A stretch of 64,000 nucleotides of DNA from Psettodes erumei (GCA_016785225.1 JAFBJZ010000104.1:186001-250000); one strand, 5' to 3'. Shown: positions 1 through 14,763, counted from the stretch's first letter. The notes: generated from the letters alone by a model not told the origin. Made by a program: numbers and translations.

Positions 1-1948
1 ACGAGCGCGCGCAACAGAAAGAGGCGACCGTGACGATTTGGGTCCGACTGAGACCTCTACTTAGGGCGTACAAGCACATCATTTAAAAGACCTCAGACAG
101 CTGTGGAATTTCTGAAAATGTAAGAACATAGTGTTTGCACGGACGACACGTGACCTGCTGGCTGAGCATGTGCCTGTCTTTGAGTAAGAGAGAGAGAGAG
201 AAAAAAAGAGCCTGAATTAATTATTGAGATGTTCCCATGGCGCACACACTCCAGAGTGGCGATTATTTTAGAAACGGTAGCCTATGTTTAGCTCTGCAAG
301 GCGCCCCGGGGGTGAGATTAAACAATCTGAGCAGATGATAAACTGCGCGTTGGGTGACAGACAGACTCCAGCAGACTGAGTGGTAATGGATAGATATTGT
401 ATCTTGTGGATAAGACTGAGGGATAGTTTTATCTGACATTCTTTCTCTGTGCTGAATAATCTGATGGACCTTGTCCCCCTAAAAGCTGCTCTTGGTCGGC
501 CCTTTGTACTTTCAATAACTTGCTGGTTGCTGTGTAGTACATTTGGATCACTTGGTTCATTTGCCAGAAATATGCGGCACTGAAGTACATCATCGAGTAT
601 GTTGGATCCTCCTTTGTCAGCCGGGCAACCCAGCCCTCATGGTGTGCCAGAGCTTTTCAAAGTAATTAATTAAATTCTATTTATATGGGTCCTTCAGGTT
701 GTCTCATCAGCTATCTGGCTGGGGGCTATCATTTGATCTCTTGAACCCTGACCCATCACATACATACACAGTGAGCATTTTACAGACATAACAAGAGTCT
801 GTTTGTGGCTCCAATACAGTATTTCTAAGTGCAGAGTGGAGGGTTTTCTCCTGTGTTTTCTTTAGCCGCAGACAGTCAATTTTGAAGTATTTTACCCCCA
901 CTGGGACTGCGAAGGGTTTAGATTCCACTGAATGCCATTTTTAGGAATGCGGGTGTATGGTTTTACTTGGCAGTAACGAACTTTACTGGTCGCTGGTTCC
1001 ACGGCGGGCCCTTTCACTTCTCCCCCGTCCAATCTGAAAGTGCTGTTTTTAGCTGGAGCATGACAGTATACATTCAATAAATCTGCCGTTTCATTTTTCT
1101 GCCCCGTGTTTGTTTGCAGTGCCAGACGAGGGTTCTGGGGGGCGGGGGTGGGGGGGCGCGGTGCCCGGGGCTGAATCCCAGTGAGGGCCCCTGTGGAAGG
1201 AGGGTGTGGTAGAGGCAGCTGGCATGAGTTTTTCGGAGGTTTTGATCTCGCTATCTACACGTCCTGTGATCCTCCCTCTCGCAGAGCTCCCTATCATTTC
1301 CGTAGAGAATCTCTCTACGTGTGCCTCACCTAAGAGTTAGACTGTGAATGCAAGGAGCCCGTATTAGCTTCTCATTAGATCATCATTAGGATGATAATTA
1401 ACAGCTAAAATACCTGCCTGAAGCTGACTCAACCACAGCTGCTAAGCTATTTACACCCAGTACTGAATATACCGGTACGTTTTTGCTTGCTGACACTGAA
1501 GAACCCGGTGTGGTCAGCTGAGTTTCTGACTAATTAAGACTTTTGTGTTTGCGCAGCAGCACGTCGCTGAAGTGTAACTGATTAAGGTTCAATACATTCT
1601 TTGAAGACTCCGTCTTTACTCAGCGGGTAACGTGTATCAGTGGTGGGGATTGAGCTTCGTCCATCGAGCGCTAATCAGCAGCAGCGTCATTCAGTCCAGC
1701 CACAGACTGACACGGTAAGCCGTCAGTCGTGTGGTTTGCATGTACAGTCTATAAAGTGTAACAATTTGACACATTTTAGATGAGAAGAGTGATACCGCTC
1801 TCATTTCTGTACTGTATTTTTCATTTCTTGTCGGAAAGTTTCTACAAGAGATGGAACACTTGGTTTAAAATTTAAGTACGGTACAGCATTGAGTGAAGTA
1901 ACCACACCCACTCACGCAAAACTAATTTTATTGAGCACCAGCTTCCAG

Positions 1949-2040
1949 CTAGGGCTGCGCATCGGCAAGAACCTGACGATACGATACGTATCGCGATACA
2001 GGGGTTATGATTTGATATATTACGATATATTCTGTTTGGA
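1949..2040. repeat. Degenerate 'cgatacgatac' teleost-type interspersed repeat
   Basis: The segment is dense in overlapping ATACG/CGATA/ATCGCGATA words, starting from a 'gggctgcgcatcgg' head. This word pattern is typical of a non-autonomous, hAT-like element that I remember as frequent in teleost genomes. The ends are not clear and no target-site duplication was identified. The family assignment is from memory. Confidence 0.45.
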
Positions 2041-3289
2041 AAGTGAAATAATGCATTTTTTAAAATCTTACTTTAGAAAAACAATGATAGTATAAAGAAT
2101 ACACAACCATGTGCGTGCATGTAAAAAAACAAAACAAAAACCTTTTGGCAAACAAGTTAATAGTTGACGTATTGACGTGAAGTATATATTTAAAGAAAGC
2201 ACACTCGTTACATATGACACATAACACCTTTAATTGTTGATCTGACAAAAAAGAATAACATCCGCCTGTTGTTTTTTTCTCACACCCCTGCTTCCCAAAC
2301 ACTGGTGGTTAAAGTGAACTACTTTTATATTCTCCTCTACAATTTCATGGTGTACAACCCTCCAGAGAGACTGCACATCTTTTATCTGTCAGGCCCCTCC
2401 AATCTAAGTCTGTCCACAAACAATATCAGTCACTGTGACAGGGTCCTGCCTGTTCGGCCTCTCCGGAGCCCAAAGTTCATACGAAGGAAAAAAAAAACCC
2501 CAAAATACTCAGCACAGGAAAATTTTCTTCACCTCAGCATTAAACAGAGCCTGCCTGTTTCGTCCACGCACACGTTACTGCCCTACGCAGCTTTGGTCCG
2601 TGTCGAACTGACTTATAAAACATTTTGTTCCACTTGATGCAAAGAAACACGCTGTGCACTGTGAGTGGAGCTCTTGTGGAGTATAATTAGACCCCTCTCG
2701 ACATGGGTGGTGCTGCGGTGGAAAAACAAAGCGCGCTCGCTCGCCCAGGTCCCATCCTGTTTCAGGTGTTTGCGAGGGCCTTTAAGAGCAAGCCTTCCAC
2801 TTTTTCCCTTCGCCCGGTTCTCTGCCGGATAATGAGAGGCGGGCGATGCCTCTCTCTCTTTCCTTGTTATATCACTCAGTGGGAAGCAAAAGGCAAATGT
2901 AATGAAAGGTACATCAAGCATGTCTAATGCGGGTAATAGATTTTTACGGCATTCAGTGGCGGGATGTGTCAATCTCACAGGCACTTGCACTCACCTGATT
3001 ATTATTGATCCTCCTAAAGAGGCATTTCAGGCATTACTGACTGACAAACCTCATAATGAACTCTGATGCCATTATAGGGTCCCCAAAAGAAGGTCTTTGA
3101 ATATTTACAGTATGTATCATTTTAAAGCCCCAGGTTCCACCCATCCTAAATCCCATGGAGGTCTGGCCTACACACAGAAACTACATACAAGCAGAAAAAC
3201 ACTGTCTGAGAGTTATTGTTATAGATTAAGATAATTCTTGTCCATGACGGTTTCCTACAGTCAAGATTTATGTCTTCAGCATTTTTTTA

Positions 3290-3375
3290 TTGGACCAACA
3301 GTCAAAATGATCAATAATAGTTGCCGAATAATGAATCTGTTAATTGACTAATCAATGAATTTCAAACTTTTTATT
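3290..3375. repeat. Degenerate MITE-like relic of the 'cgattaatcga' family
   Basis: The words 'gatcaataatagttgcc', 'aatctgttaattgac' and 'taatcaatga' follow the order of a very common teleost miniature element whose ends read like repeated ATCGATTAATCG. This copy is strongly diverged. Related copies appear to lie at about 32.66, 35.09, 43.15 and 43.66 kb. Confidence 0.4.
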
Positions 3376-4331
3376 GAACTAACCATCAATCTTATTTAGC
3401 AAACCATTAGTGCTGATTATGTATGTACACAATCTATTTATTGCAAACACATGGCTTTCCCTGTCTGCTGTATGTCAGATGAAGATAATAAAGCATTTTT
3501 TGATACAGATACATACGTACAGTTTACTGTATTTCAGCCCTAACACAATGTTTAGCCTGGCTACATCAGGAGCATCGATAATTCATCTAATTGGTGCACT
3601 ATATTAAATGGATTGTGTTTAACTGCATGTAGAAATGCTTATGTATTCATGTTCACACTTTTGGTGGTTAAACATTTAAAAAATCAAGCTGTTGAATCTT
3701 GGTTTTTGACATCAGATCACCTGAGTCTCACATAGAATAAGATAAGATAAAATGCCATTCATTCTTGATGATCGCTGTAAAGATACTGGAATTCAGTGCA
3801 GGACTTTCTGAAGCCATTTGCCATTCCAATGATTCCTTCTCCATGTCTGAGTGTTGTGGGTTTCCCCCCCACACGACACCGTCCTCTCGCCAACTGCCAG
3901 TGCCTCTCTCTGAAGATGGAGACATATTTGGAGGATCACCAGCTGTTTCACAAAAAAAGGTGGGGGCTGCGATCGTCTGGCGGCTCCTGGCATCTTGGCA
4001 CATGATCTTATGGTGGAAGGTGGTGTGGACATTCAGCAGCAAAGATTCCCTTGCGAGGTGGGGCCTGGGATCTGCCGAGGGCGTCTTTTTCTGGTGCCGC
4101 ATATTTTTCTGTCTGCATCCATATCTGACCCAGTCGTTCTTCTCGGTGGCACAGCCACTCCTCTTTTATTCTGCGAAGGTCACGGTATCAATAACCCACA
4201 AGTGCAATTTGGTTAATCCCTTTGGATTAGGGCCAAGGTTTCTTATGAGTCTTTCAAAGTACAGATGAGAGTTTCCATCTGAGCCGTGTCTGCAGTAACA
4301 GATGACAGACTGAAAGACATCCCACAGAAGC

Positions 4332-4362
<31 letters not shown>
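4332..4362. repeat. (CA)n microsatellite
   Basis: A perfect CA dinucleotide run of about 15 units in the intergenic region. It also explains the valine/cysteine-rich open frames on the opposite strand. Confidence 0.95.
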
Positions 4363-4366
<4 letters not shown>

Positions 4367-5849
4367 AGGACGCACACCATAAACCAGCTTTCCAGCACCC
4401 GACCACCAGAGAGACAATTACGAGGACACGCTGACAAATTTGATTTACGTGATGCTTGAGGTCTACGGTCAGCCCTGGTGCTGCTCCCTGGTGTCGTTTC
4501 AAGAATTCATAATAACTCACTAAAGTGTCATTTCCGCTGTTGAGGATGGCTGCCTTTTTAGGCCTTTCTTTCCCCCTCCCACTTGCAAGATGCTTCTCAG
4601 GGAGCAGCTGTGGACAATAGTGAAGGCTGCGTGAGTGATGACTCCTCCTGGTTGACTGAGGTAACTGCATCCTCGACCATCACGTTTTCAACTGGCATGA
4701 GGCTATATCCTGATTCCTGTTTCCTCATTGATTTTGGAGCTTAAATGTGTTTCGAATGAACTAAAGATTATAGATAAGAGAATATCCAGCTGGACATCCC
4801 ATTATTGTATCCATCGGTTCAAAGCAACTGCCTGTTTTGTGAAAAGCAGGACAATAGCTCCCCCTCTTGTTAGATAGGTTTTATTACAAGCTGCATGTCC
4901 TCTGCAAGATTCGCTGGGAGGAACCGTTATCTCTTCAGTGAATGATATTTTTAGCTGTGAAATCTGTCTGACAGATCCCCTACAGCAGAGATTCCCAGTT
5001 CAAAGAGTCAGCGCTGCCTTGTGCCAAAACTTTCACAGCAGTGGGGGGAAAAAATGGCTGATCGCTACTGAAGTCTGTAACAGAGAACTGCTTCATTCAG
5101 GACTTGTATTCAGTCAGGTCAGATAATGAAAATATATGGTGGTGGCAATGGCGGTGATGCCTTCTCAGGTGGAAGTGGGGCTGAGCGGTTTTGTGTACGC
5201 AATCACAAAGTCTCTGGGGTGTCTCTGGATTGCTGTTGCTGCAGCGTGTGTGAGTAATATTTAGCATGCTATATAATTACCTACAGCATGAGTCAAAGCA
5301 GGAAGTGTATGGCTTGTTTTTTTTGGCAGAAAAAAAGAGCGTGGTGCAGCCTGAAACATCACGGACACAAAACTGGTTTACGGTGACTCTATGGGCATCG
5401 CCCGTTTTCAGTGTTCTAGCTTCAGCCTGAGCACTCTGTCCAGCATCATTTCTTAATGAAGATACTTGGGTAAAACCCAAGCTTTTTTCCACTGCTGACA
5501 CAGAAACATGCCCATGCCCACAGCTTGACTGTCAGGTGCAGAGGAGAGAGTGTTCTAACCGGAGTCCCTTTACAGCTGTACCTCCAACAGTTTCTTTGTA
5601 TCCGAGCACAACCGGCTGAGACAGAACAAATGAGGGACCACAATCAGAGATGTGGAATGTGTTTCTGCCAGGAAACAGGCCTAATTGATTTTCTCTTTGT
5701 CTTTTGTCTCTCCTGTGCATTTATCTGCTTTGCGGAGGAGTGCAGGAAAGACGGGGCATGAGAGAGGAGGAGAAAGTGGAGGACGGATAGAGGGGGGCCG
5801 TCAGGGGTCATCCTCCAGGACTGCAACCAAACCATGGGGAGTTTCAGCA

Positions 5850-5893
5850 CACACACACACGCACACACACACACACACATGCACACACACACA
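5850..5893. repeat. (CA)n microsatellite, interrupted
   Basis: A CA dinucleotide array broken twice, by a CG and a TG, inside AT-rich intergenic DNA. Confidence 0.95.
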
Positions 5894-8599
5894 CTCTGTC
5901 AGCAACCCCTCTCCAAAGACTGAGATTCATGAGGGAGAACACCTGCACTGTGCTGCGCCGAGTTCTGCCTGCGTGCTCGCCCGCCTGTCTTCCTGACTGC
6001 AGCAACATCTGGCAGAGGAGCAAGTGGATTCAAAAGGAACATTTGCACAGCAGCAAGCAGCCAAGCAAACAAACAGTTCTAATGAAAGTAGTCACAGTTC
6101 CCAAATAAAAGGCTGCATTGTCAACCACCTAATTTTCCTTTAATTAAGACCACATTATATATTGGCACTGTTTTCCTCCCCGCTTATTGGGGAACATTAC
6201 GACAGCTCAAAAGACAGCTCACTTGTGTCAGCTGTTGTATGACATATAACGAACAAATTGTGCTGGGATCTTATGTGATATGCTGTACATTTCTATCAGC
6301 ATTGCAGGACAAGGAAAGTCAATTAGAAAGGCGGGAATATGAATTGAAGTGCGATACGGTGAGCGATCATCTAAACAAAAGGCAACATTTTTTAGTTAGA
6401 AAGTGGCTGTATTTAATATAGGAGTGCACCTTATGTTGCACACAGCAGCAGGCGGCATGCTGTACATTGGACAATAAACATGCAATATGAAATAAATATA
6501 CACTTGGTAACAACAATATGCTTTCATTTCTTTTACACAAAATTATAGTCCTTCTTAAACCACTTTGTAGTCTTGCTCTCTGTCTTATTCACAAATTCAC
6601 TATATTTTAGACTAAATTATCTAAATTGTTGTGCACATGCGTTCAAAGGCGCACACACACACACACATCATCTGCCTCTCATTCTTTTTCATAAAAGAGC
6701 CCTGAGTTACAGTACAGGATCCCTCCAATGCAGCACAGTTCCAACATTGAGACTGCACACTTGAGCAGGAGTGCGTACTGTAACCACACGCGATTGGCTT
6801 ACAGCAGTCACATGACTGCAGACTGTAGTCCCCTGTGTCAGGCCACAGTAATTGAGGCTTCCATATGGTATAGATCAGATGTAGCCTTCACCACAGCATT
6901 CTTTCAGCATCGAGGCTCTACAGTGGGCTACTCCGACTTTCCACAATGAAAACTGAGCTAATCAAAGAAGTATCACTGGAAGACTAAAGTCTCTCTCATC
7001 ACATCTCAATTATCAGACTCTATCCGATAAACAGAGTTTTTACTTGTATCAGTTTGTTTTTTTTACTTTTAGAAGCAGTTATGTTTTGATTGTGACATAC
7101 TGGAAATATGATCTTACTCTGTCCGAGGAGAAAAGCTGCATTATGTGGCAGGCGTCAAACAGCTTCTGGTCTTTGTTGCAGTACAAAATGTCCCATTTTT
7201 CTGTGGTGGATTATGCCAAACTACAAAATCCTTGCCCATTTTCTATTTGCCCACATGCATGCATGTTCATACAAGTGTATTGTTGAAATGTTGTAACACG
7301 ATTGATTAGCCTAGACTATCCCGTCATGCTGCCAGAATCCTGTAAATGCTGTAATATCACACCATCCATTGCTGCACACTATGAAGTCGGTGCATCCATT
7401 GTTGTATACTGACAAAGTGTAAATATGAGCAATACAGAACAATGGACTAATGATTTAATCTGCATTCTGCATGCATGCATCCCTGACTTGGTTCCAAGAG
7501 AATGAATCAGGAGCGTTTTATACATATTTTGGCACTACTTTGAGAGCAAAATGCAGTGGGAAAATAACTAAAAATAAAAAGGTAAACTTGTTAACTTTTA
7601 ACATTGATAGACCGTTCTAAGAAACAAAATAGTCATACTGCGCCTATAGAACAAAATATCCAACATTATGTCTTTTCTAGATACCTTTAGAGGAAATTCT
7701 ATAAAGTCGCCAGTACAGGTGCTCTAACACGATCTTATCTTTAACAATTATCTGGTTACTGTCACCATGGAGAGGGACCTTTCTTGCATAGATTAATTAA
7801 ATTTAAATAAACTTAGAGATCTCTCTGCAATCAACACCATGGGGCCTGCCCATAGAGCGAGTCCACAGACCTCCATTGACAACACTGAGCTAAGGGATTT
7901 ATGACCCGACACTGGCTTCAGAGATGAGACAGGTATGCTTAATTTTCTACTGCATCAAATTCCAGGTAAATTGATTCATAACAATTTGATTTGCCCCATA
8001 CAGTCACCCACAACACCTGCTTGTGTTAGGGGACCTTTAATCCATAATAATGAATAATATTTTATTTAGATCATGTGTTTTTAAGTAAAATCAAACTAAG
8101 CAACTGCAGCTATGTAAAGTATGTATGTAAAGTAAAAAATACAAAATTTGCTTCTGAAGTATTTGAAGTGTACATAAACAACAGTTGAGGTATTAAAACA
8201 AAGTTGAACATAGGGTCCCTCAGCAAGAGCAAGATACAGAGGACTGGTCATAATTGATATTGTGCGTCAGTGTTACAAAATCTCAAACAGATTTGCAGTT
8301 AGTCAAACTATGCCAACCTGAAAATGAATAATATGTGTTTCTGGGGAGCTGTCCTGTTGGAAATTCAGCCTTTCCACCGCTTGTTTTTGAGCTAGTGTAT
8401 AGCTTCCCCGGTAATGCTAAGTAAGAAAATAGATGATATAATCCTTGGATTATGGAAGCAGCAAGTAATGACTATTATAATGAATGTAAGATCTTTTTAT
8501 TCCCTTATTTTTTTGAAACGCTAGTTAGCGGTTAATGGACGTCAAATGGGCAGAATTAAAGTCTTGGTGAGTCACAGGGCTTTAGCGTTTTTAAACACT

Positions 8600-9060
8600 G
8601 CCGCCAATTTTTTTTTTTTTTTTTTTTTCCGGGCGCAGCCGTAAGGTGCACTGTCTCTTTAAGGACTCTCGGCTCGTCTGTTTCGTATTGATCGATCCAC
8701 CATTTTCCAACACACAGCGGCGGCAGTGCGAACACAGCTCCGGCAGCGAGAGAGAGAGCAGAGAGCCACCCCTCTACCTGGAGAGGAAGCCAGGGACCGG
8801 GGGCAGTCATGGCAGCGAACATGTACCGGGTTGGAGGTAAGGTGGTGGCGGGGGGCAGCGTTTGTGCAGCTTCCCGTCATTTTTGTCCCCCTTTTTTTTA
8901 TATGGCGGACTCGCCATGATTCGCCGCGGGTCTTTTATGTATTTACGGAGCGCGGTCCGTCTTTTTTCCTTCCCTTCTTTTATTTCCCCAAAGCCGAACA
9001 GCCGTGTGCTTCACGGATGATGATGATGGTGACTGTGTGAAGAGGAGGGTGGTGATGAAG
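8600..9060 (+). promoter_or_regulatory. mta1: mta1 CpG-rich promoter and 5'UTR region
   Basis: Base composition shifts sharply here from AT-rich to GC- and CpG-rich, centred on the mta1 start codon at 8809. No TATA box stands out, as expected for a CpG-island promoter. The words around 8701-8708 (ccattttc) match the CCATNTT core of a YY1 site, which often sits at or just after the start site in such promoters. A GAGAGAGA tract lies in the presumed 5'UTR at about 8749-8762. A 21-base poly-T run (8608-8628) borders the island. The transcription start is not fixed by the sequence; about 8640-8700 is my guess. Confidence 0.6.
8809..8836 (+). CDS. mta1: mta1 coding exon 1
   Basis: Encodes MAANMYRVG plus one base and ends at the donor GTAAGG. 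The nine-residue first coding exon, followed by a long first intron, is the conserved MTA family arrangement. Confidence 0.96.
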
Positions 9061-9679
9061 AGTGGTGGCTCGCTTGCCGAACTGCCCCCGGTTTTTCCTC
9101 GCTTCTTTTGTGCGTGCGTGCGCTCGTGTGTTTTTGTTTGGAACTTAGCATAAACCCAAACAACTACTTCAACGTAAAGATGCGTCCGAAAGTAACGCGC
9201 GCAGTAACGAGGCGAACGTATTCTAAAAAAAAAAAAAAAAGTTTTGCTTTAGCTAATGCCCGGGCTTGTCTTCCATCATAACAAGTAACGTTATTAGCGT
9301 TTCACTTTACCTGCAGAAACCCAGGGAGGAAGCAAAGAGCGGATGCTTATGCAGAGAAAGTCCTGGGATTAAAAAAAAAGAAGAAGTTAAAGGTTACTTC
9401 GTCATAAGGCCGAGATGAACATAATAATAAAAATAATAATACAAGGAATCTTTAAAGGTGTATTTTTCACATCTTTAACCAAGGTTTTCTTTTTTGTTTG
9501 TTTTTTTTGTGCAGGCAACTCCAGTTAATACCTAATTAAGATTCCTGCCCCCCCCCCCCACTCCCACTAATTTTCTGCTCATGTTGCTGCAATGCACATC
9601 CTGTAGTGTTTCAAAATAGTCACGTGAAAGTTATCGCTCAGCATTAGCTTATATGAAGTTGTTGTTTTTTTACAGTGTA

Positions 9680-9717
<38 letters not shown>

Positions 9718-10020
9718 GTGTTATCCTGGATAATTGGATATGGGGGGGCAACTGGGGGAAGACTAAGAGATGCCCTACTGCAGGATCTTCCTCCTCAGCA
9801 CGAAGCCTTATGAGGTCACTGCTAGAACTTCACACCGAGTCATGGTGTGCCCCCCCCCCCTACACACACACACACACACACACAGGTACACCGTGCTGCA
9901 GATGACAGGTGGAACTGCTCGGAGGACAGCTCGCCCGGCCGGCGTGTGAGCGGGTCAGCCTGCTCTTCCGTTAACCTGTCTTTGTTTTTTGCCTGCGTGC
10001 CTCTTTCGGAATGATTGTGT

Positions 10021-10051
<31 letters not shown>

Positions 10052-13000
10052 GGGGGGGGCTTTCTTTAAAACTTGTGCTCCCGGCATATCTTTGTCCAGC
10101 AAATTAGGAATGCCGCGACTCTCCTTGGCTCGGCGCTCGTCATCCAAAATAGCCCGCAGCGAGCGTCACGGCCCTCTTATTGAGGCGAGCGGAACGAGGC
10201 CTACCTGAGCCTGGAACGGGATTATGTCCAGAGCGGGGCGGAAAGTTAACACTTCACCGGCCAAGTGACGCTGAATTTGGCGCTCCGTCGGCCTCTCGTA
10301 CCGAGCCCGCCAACCAGCCGGGCTGGATTTACCTGTCTGCAGCACTGCAGCCGTGAGCGGTTTATGCTATTTCCTCGCCTTGCGGCGTACGGGTGGTACG
10401 TTTCAGCCCCATGTCCCGCGGCAATGAAATGAAATGGACTTTCCTTCTAATGTGTGAAACTGTTCATATCGATACCGTAAATATGGTTCGCTCTGATCGC
10501 AGTCACCATTAAAGTTATTGTTTGCCCTTGGAAGGGAAGATTTGAACATGAGGCCTAAACCGAACTAATCTGAAAACACAGGGCGTAAAAAATCATATCA
10601 CTAAAACCTATTATTTGATAGATCCCCCCCGCGGTCACAGTCACAATTTTATATCAAAAACCGGCACAACTTAGGGCAGAAATAAGCCTCATAATGACTC
10701 AGTCTTCTCTTGAGACCAATTCGGCCCGGCGTCGGAACAAAGCAGAACCCTTGGAAAGATGGCCGCCGCTTTGCAAGACAATGCGGGATCATCTTGGAAA
10801 AGCAATGACTTCCCTCGTGGACAAAAGCCGGCTCTGTGAGGCCTTGATGTCTTTGTTTGTTACCGCGCGGGGCCGCGGGCCGCTCTTCCGGTGCCTGCAG
10901 TGCGTCTTCCTCGCACTCTGCCCCGCTCGCAGGAAAACCGCCGGGGTGAGGGGGGGTGGGGGGCCTAAACCGTGAGTCCTATCGCCGTTACGGCGGGGAA
11001 GGGAAGAGGAGCTCGTTCGCCGTTTTTGAGGCGAACGGGCCGCAGAAGTTTGAAAAAGTGGGAACCTGCCAAGAGTGGCGGAGACTCGCTGCAGATTTAT
11101 TGCCCAAGCAGAGAGATGACTCTCTGGTGAGACAATGAGGAAAGAAATAGTTTCGTTCAGATCTGTATCCGAAACGAACCTTTCCTTCGCGGCGCGTCGA
11201 GCCGAGCTTCAGACAATAGTTCGGTGCCCGCATGAGCGAAAGGGTTCGCCCCCCCCACAACCCCCGTTCACACGGGGCTTTCAAAAATCCCGTCCACATG
11301 CAAGGCCGCTGTAAGCGATGTAAGGGCGAAAATCCGTGGTCACTGTGCAAAAATGTGTTTCTTTGTGCGTCTGCAGCTAATATCAGGCGTTCAGAGTGTG
11401 TTAAACAACACAGGGAGCTTGTGTGTGTGTGTGTGTGTGTGTGTGTGCTTCAGGTACCAGTGAGACGTGAAATATGAAGGAAGTCCCGCTCGGACGCCAA
11501 AGCGCTGCGCAGAGCTCGACTTTGCCACCGAGCCAGGAATTTACAACCTGGGGAGTTGTCACCGCGGTTTTTTTTTTTTTTTTTTTTTTTCACCTTTCCC
11601 TCGTGGTGATCTTGAGCGAAACGGGAGAGACGCGGTCGATCGTGTCACCGGCAGGAATGCGAGCCGGCGCGTATCTGTTGGGCCAGCGCGGCGCCTCGCC
11701 GGATGACATTGTGTTGTCTCGCAAAAAGTTAATCAAGCTGTGTTTTTTTTTTTTTTTTTTTTTTGCCGGGGCCCTCCTTCGTTGGCACCTCAGCCCCCCC
11801 CCAAAGGAACGCCCTTAGTTCAACAGATCAAACGCTCGGCTTCCAAAGTTAGAGACCTCCTTGTGCGAAATTCTCTCTTTGTGTTTCTCCAAACAACGGC
11901 GGGAAATCCGTGCCCTGATCCTTTAAATGCGGGGCTATTGGATTTCGAAGACTCTTCATGCAGAACGTGTCGCGTCGTTTACCACCTCAAAAAGAGGCAG
12001 ACTTTCGGCGCCCGTGTTTCTTTCGGAAACCGGCCCCGGAGGTGCCGTGGCGTTTACCGCTCCGCACACTGGCCGACTTGCAAACCTCGACGGAGCCCGC
12101 GCTTCGTTTTGCTTGCCGCCGTGCTCGAAGATCCGAGGCCCGCTCGCTGCCTCCGCGTGCAGATCCAGGACGGTCGATCGGGCTGATTAACCCGAGCGTG
12201 GCCGCCGCGAGAAACGTGATTAGCGGCAAGCTAGCTGGCTGGCGGCGTCCTTGCAGGACACAGACGGTTTACTTTGATTTGGAAATCTGGTCGTCCAGGC
12301 CGGAGAGTCGCTGTGTGTTAAAAGCTCCGTGCGTTGCTGCTGCTCGTTCGTGCTTTGAACGAGAAAAAGCTGCAGCCCAAGTCGCAGGACAGATGCATGA
12401 TGGGACTTAAGTCGGTCTTTGTTTCAGTTAGATCGAACCTGCGCATCAACGTTAGTAACCAGAACCAACTCTGACGTTGGTCTGATATTTGACATTCTGG
12501 GGGCTGAATTTAGCCGCTTTCTGAAAAGCAGACGTTCGCCATTCCCTCGGCCGAGGGGACGGCTGCAGCAGCCGGCGGTTTGGATGGGCAGGCGGATGGA
12601 GAAATGGCGCCGGACAGGTGTGAGCGTCTGTGTCTGGGTTTTGGTCAGCGAGAGGAGCTTCTTCCACCAGAGAGGGGAAGCGAGGCGCGCGCGGCGTCGG
12701 ACGCCTCTGCCATTGCGAGTGCGTGCGAGCATGGATCCCCGCTTCCTGCCCCCGCCTCCCCCCAGCTCTCGCCCGGCCCTTTTCATTACCGTCGTAAGTA
12801 GCGCGCTGATTATAGACGCCACCTCTGTACTTACCCCGCTGCGAAAGGAGCCTCAGTCGTTCGAAGATCCCGAGTGAACCGCGCGTGCGTCGCAAAATTC
12901 AGCACTTGAATTTCAACGCCGTCGCGCAACGCAGCGCTCGATGTCGGCAAAGTTCCCGTACATCTGTTTGCGCCGAGACAAGTTTGTAAGGCTGATGGAT

Positions 13001-14586
13001 TTGGAAGGTTTAGTTTGATCTGGTGAGGTGCCGTCGCGACAAAGCGCTTGGATCGGGCGAGTGAGGGTTGCTGGGGATTCTCCCTGTCTCCAGCACTGGG
13101 CGCGTTCCCATCAGGCTTTGCCGCTGGCGTGCTACATATTGCATGGCAGCGAGGGTGGCGGCGGCGGCGGTGGGGGGGCTTTTAACCAGGGCCAGCATCT
13201 CTTATCGAGAGCGATCGCCGCTGCAAGTATCGGTTATTTGGATTATCAGAAGCTCCGCCAATTATTCTCTCCGTGAGGTGTTTTTGTCCGACTAACAGTC
13301 CCCGTCCAAAAAAGTTTACAAAGACGAAAAAAAGCAGGGAAAAGCGGCAAATCCTCCCAAAACGCGAAGCGGCAACAGTCAGCCACAACGCCTGAAGTGA
13401 TTAATCGAGTCGGTAAAATTTCTTTTGATGGCCTAATCAATGACACCGTAAAACGGCCGTAAACTCGCGCGCGAGATATGGCGGCACTAAATCACAGGTT
13501 CTTAAAACCTGACGGTTTGCGACGGCGCCTCCTCCGAGTCGTTAGTTCCCATGCGCCTGGGAGGAAAAGAGTCGGAGAGTCGCGAATCGTTTCGTCGGGC
13601 GAGCCCCGGAGAGGTGAAGCTCGTGGACGTTTTCGCGAAAAAAAGCGGAGGTTTGGAGAAGAATAAGAACAAAAAAAACCGACAAGGCAGAAGACGTCGT
13701 TCTGCTCGTCTGGTGGATACTCATGGCGGTTCCTCCCCCAAGTAGAAAAATTCAAATCGGTCGCGTCGGCACGTAAAATCACCATCCTTCAGGCGGTGAC
13801 TCATTCGGACCAGATTTTTAGAAGTCACCTCTGGGCGACCTGCAGGTTTTGGTGGCGGATGACGAGTCATCTTTGCGCGTTTTGCGAGTTGTCTGACATT
13901 GAGACGTAGATGCATTTGGGTGTGTTTTATTGACAAGTGGCTAAATGGATAATCCCATGAGTTGGCTATGAGTATGTACGGCCTCAGTAGGCCTGCAGCC
14001 GCCGCTTCTTTTCTCAGTTTCTCGTTGTTTTGTCAGTAAAATGACAGAATATGGTAAAAAAAAAAAAAAAAAAAAATTCCGTTTGTGTGAGAAGCTTTAA
14101 CGCTTGCCTGAAAAAATGGCGACGGACCGAGGGAGCCGCAGGTGTGTTTTTTTTGTTTTTTTTTGCGCTGGAATTTTCCTGTTAGTCCTCCGCTTGCGTG
14201 CGGATTAACGTACAGCGCGTTAACTTTGAGTTTTCGCCCTCGTTTCGTTTCCGAGTGGCTCTGCTCGTTCGCCCGCTCGCGTCTCTGCGCCGCGCACTTA
14301 TCTGTCTCCCCGTCCGTCCGTACCCAGACCTCCATCACTTATCTCCCGTTTTCCCTCCCTCTCTCTCACTCTCTCTCTCTCATTCTCTCTCTCTCTGGCC
14401 TGGTTTGAATCAGCCCAGCAGACTCTCTCTCTCTCCCTCCCTCTCTCTCTCTTTTGGGGCTCAGTAACACGCGTTGATTGGCTCGCCTTAAATTCGACTG
14501 CACCGTGACGTCGCAGGCGCCGGAGCCGGCCGATTGGCTGACGCCGGGAGTGGTGGTGGAGAGCACGCGGCTGGGTGGGTGGGTAG

Positions 14587-14617
<31 letters not shown>

Positions 14618-14728
14618 CATGTCTGTGTGTGTGTGTGTGTGTGGGGGGGGGGTCTACGTGGGGTTGAGGCGGCGGGAGGGCTGATGGGAAATGGAGAGAC
14701 TGAGTGACGCTGCTCAGTGCCTTCAGGC

Positions 14729-14763
<35 letters not shown>

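Larger units (their letters stand above)
1..8590. other. AT-rich intergenic region upstream of mta1
   Basis: I recognise no gene on either strand. The open frames are short, are not bounded by convincing splice sites, and match no family I know. The stretch is AT-richer than the mta1 gene body. It holds a few CA microsatellites and two degenerate transposon-like relics, listed separately. Distal regulatory elements for mta1 could lie here, but nothing in the sequence points to a particular one. Confidence 0.6.

Noticed and set aside
3765..4268. A 167-codon open frame on the + strand in the upstream region
   Set aside because: Overlapped by equally long frames on both strands, no recognisable domain, no splice or promoter context, and amino-acid composition typical of random translation.
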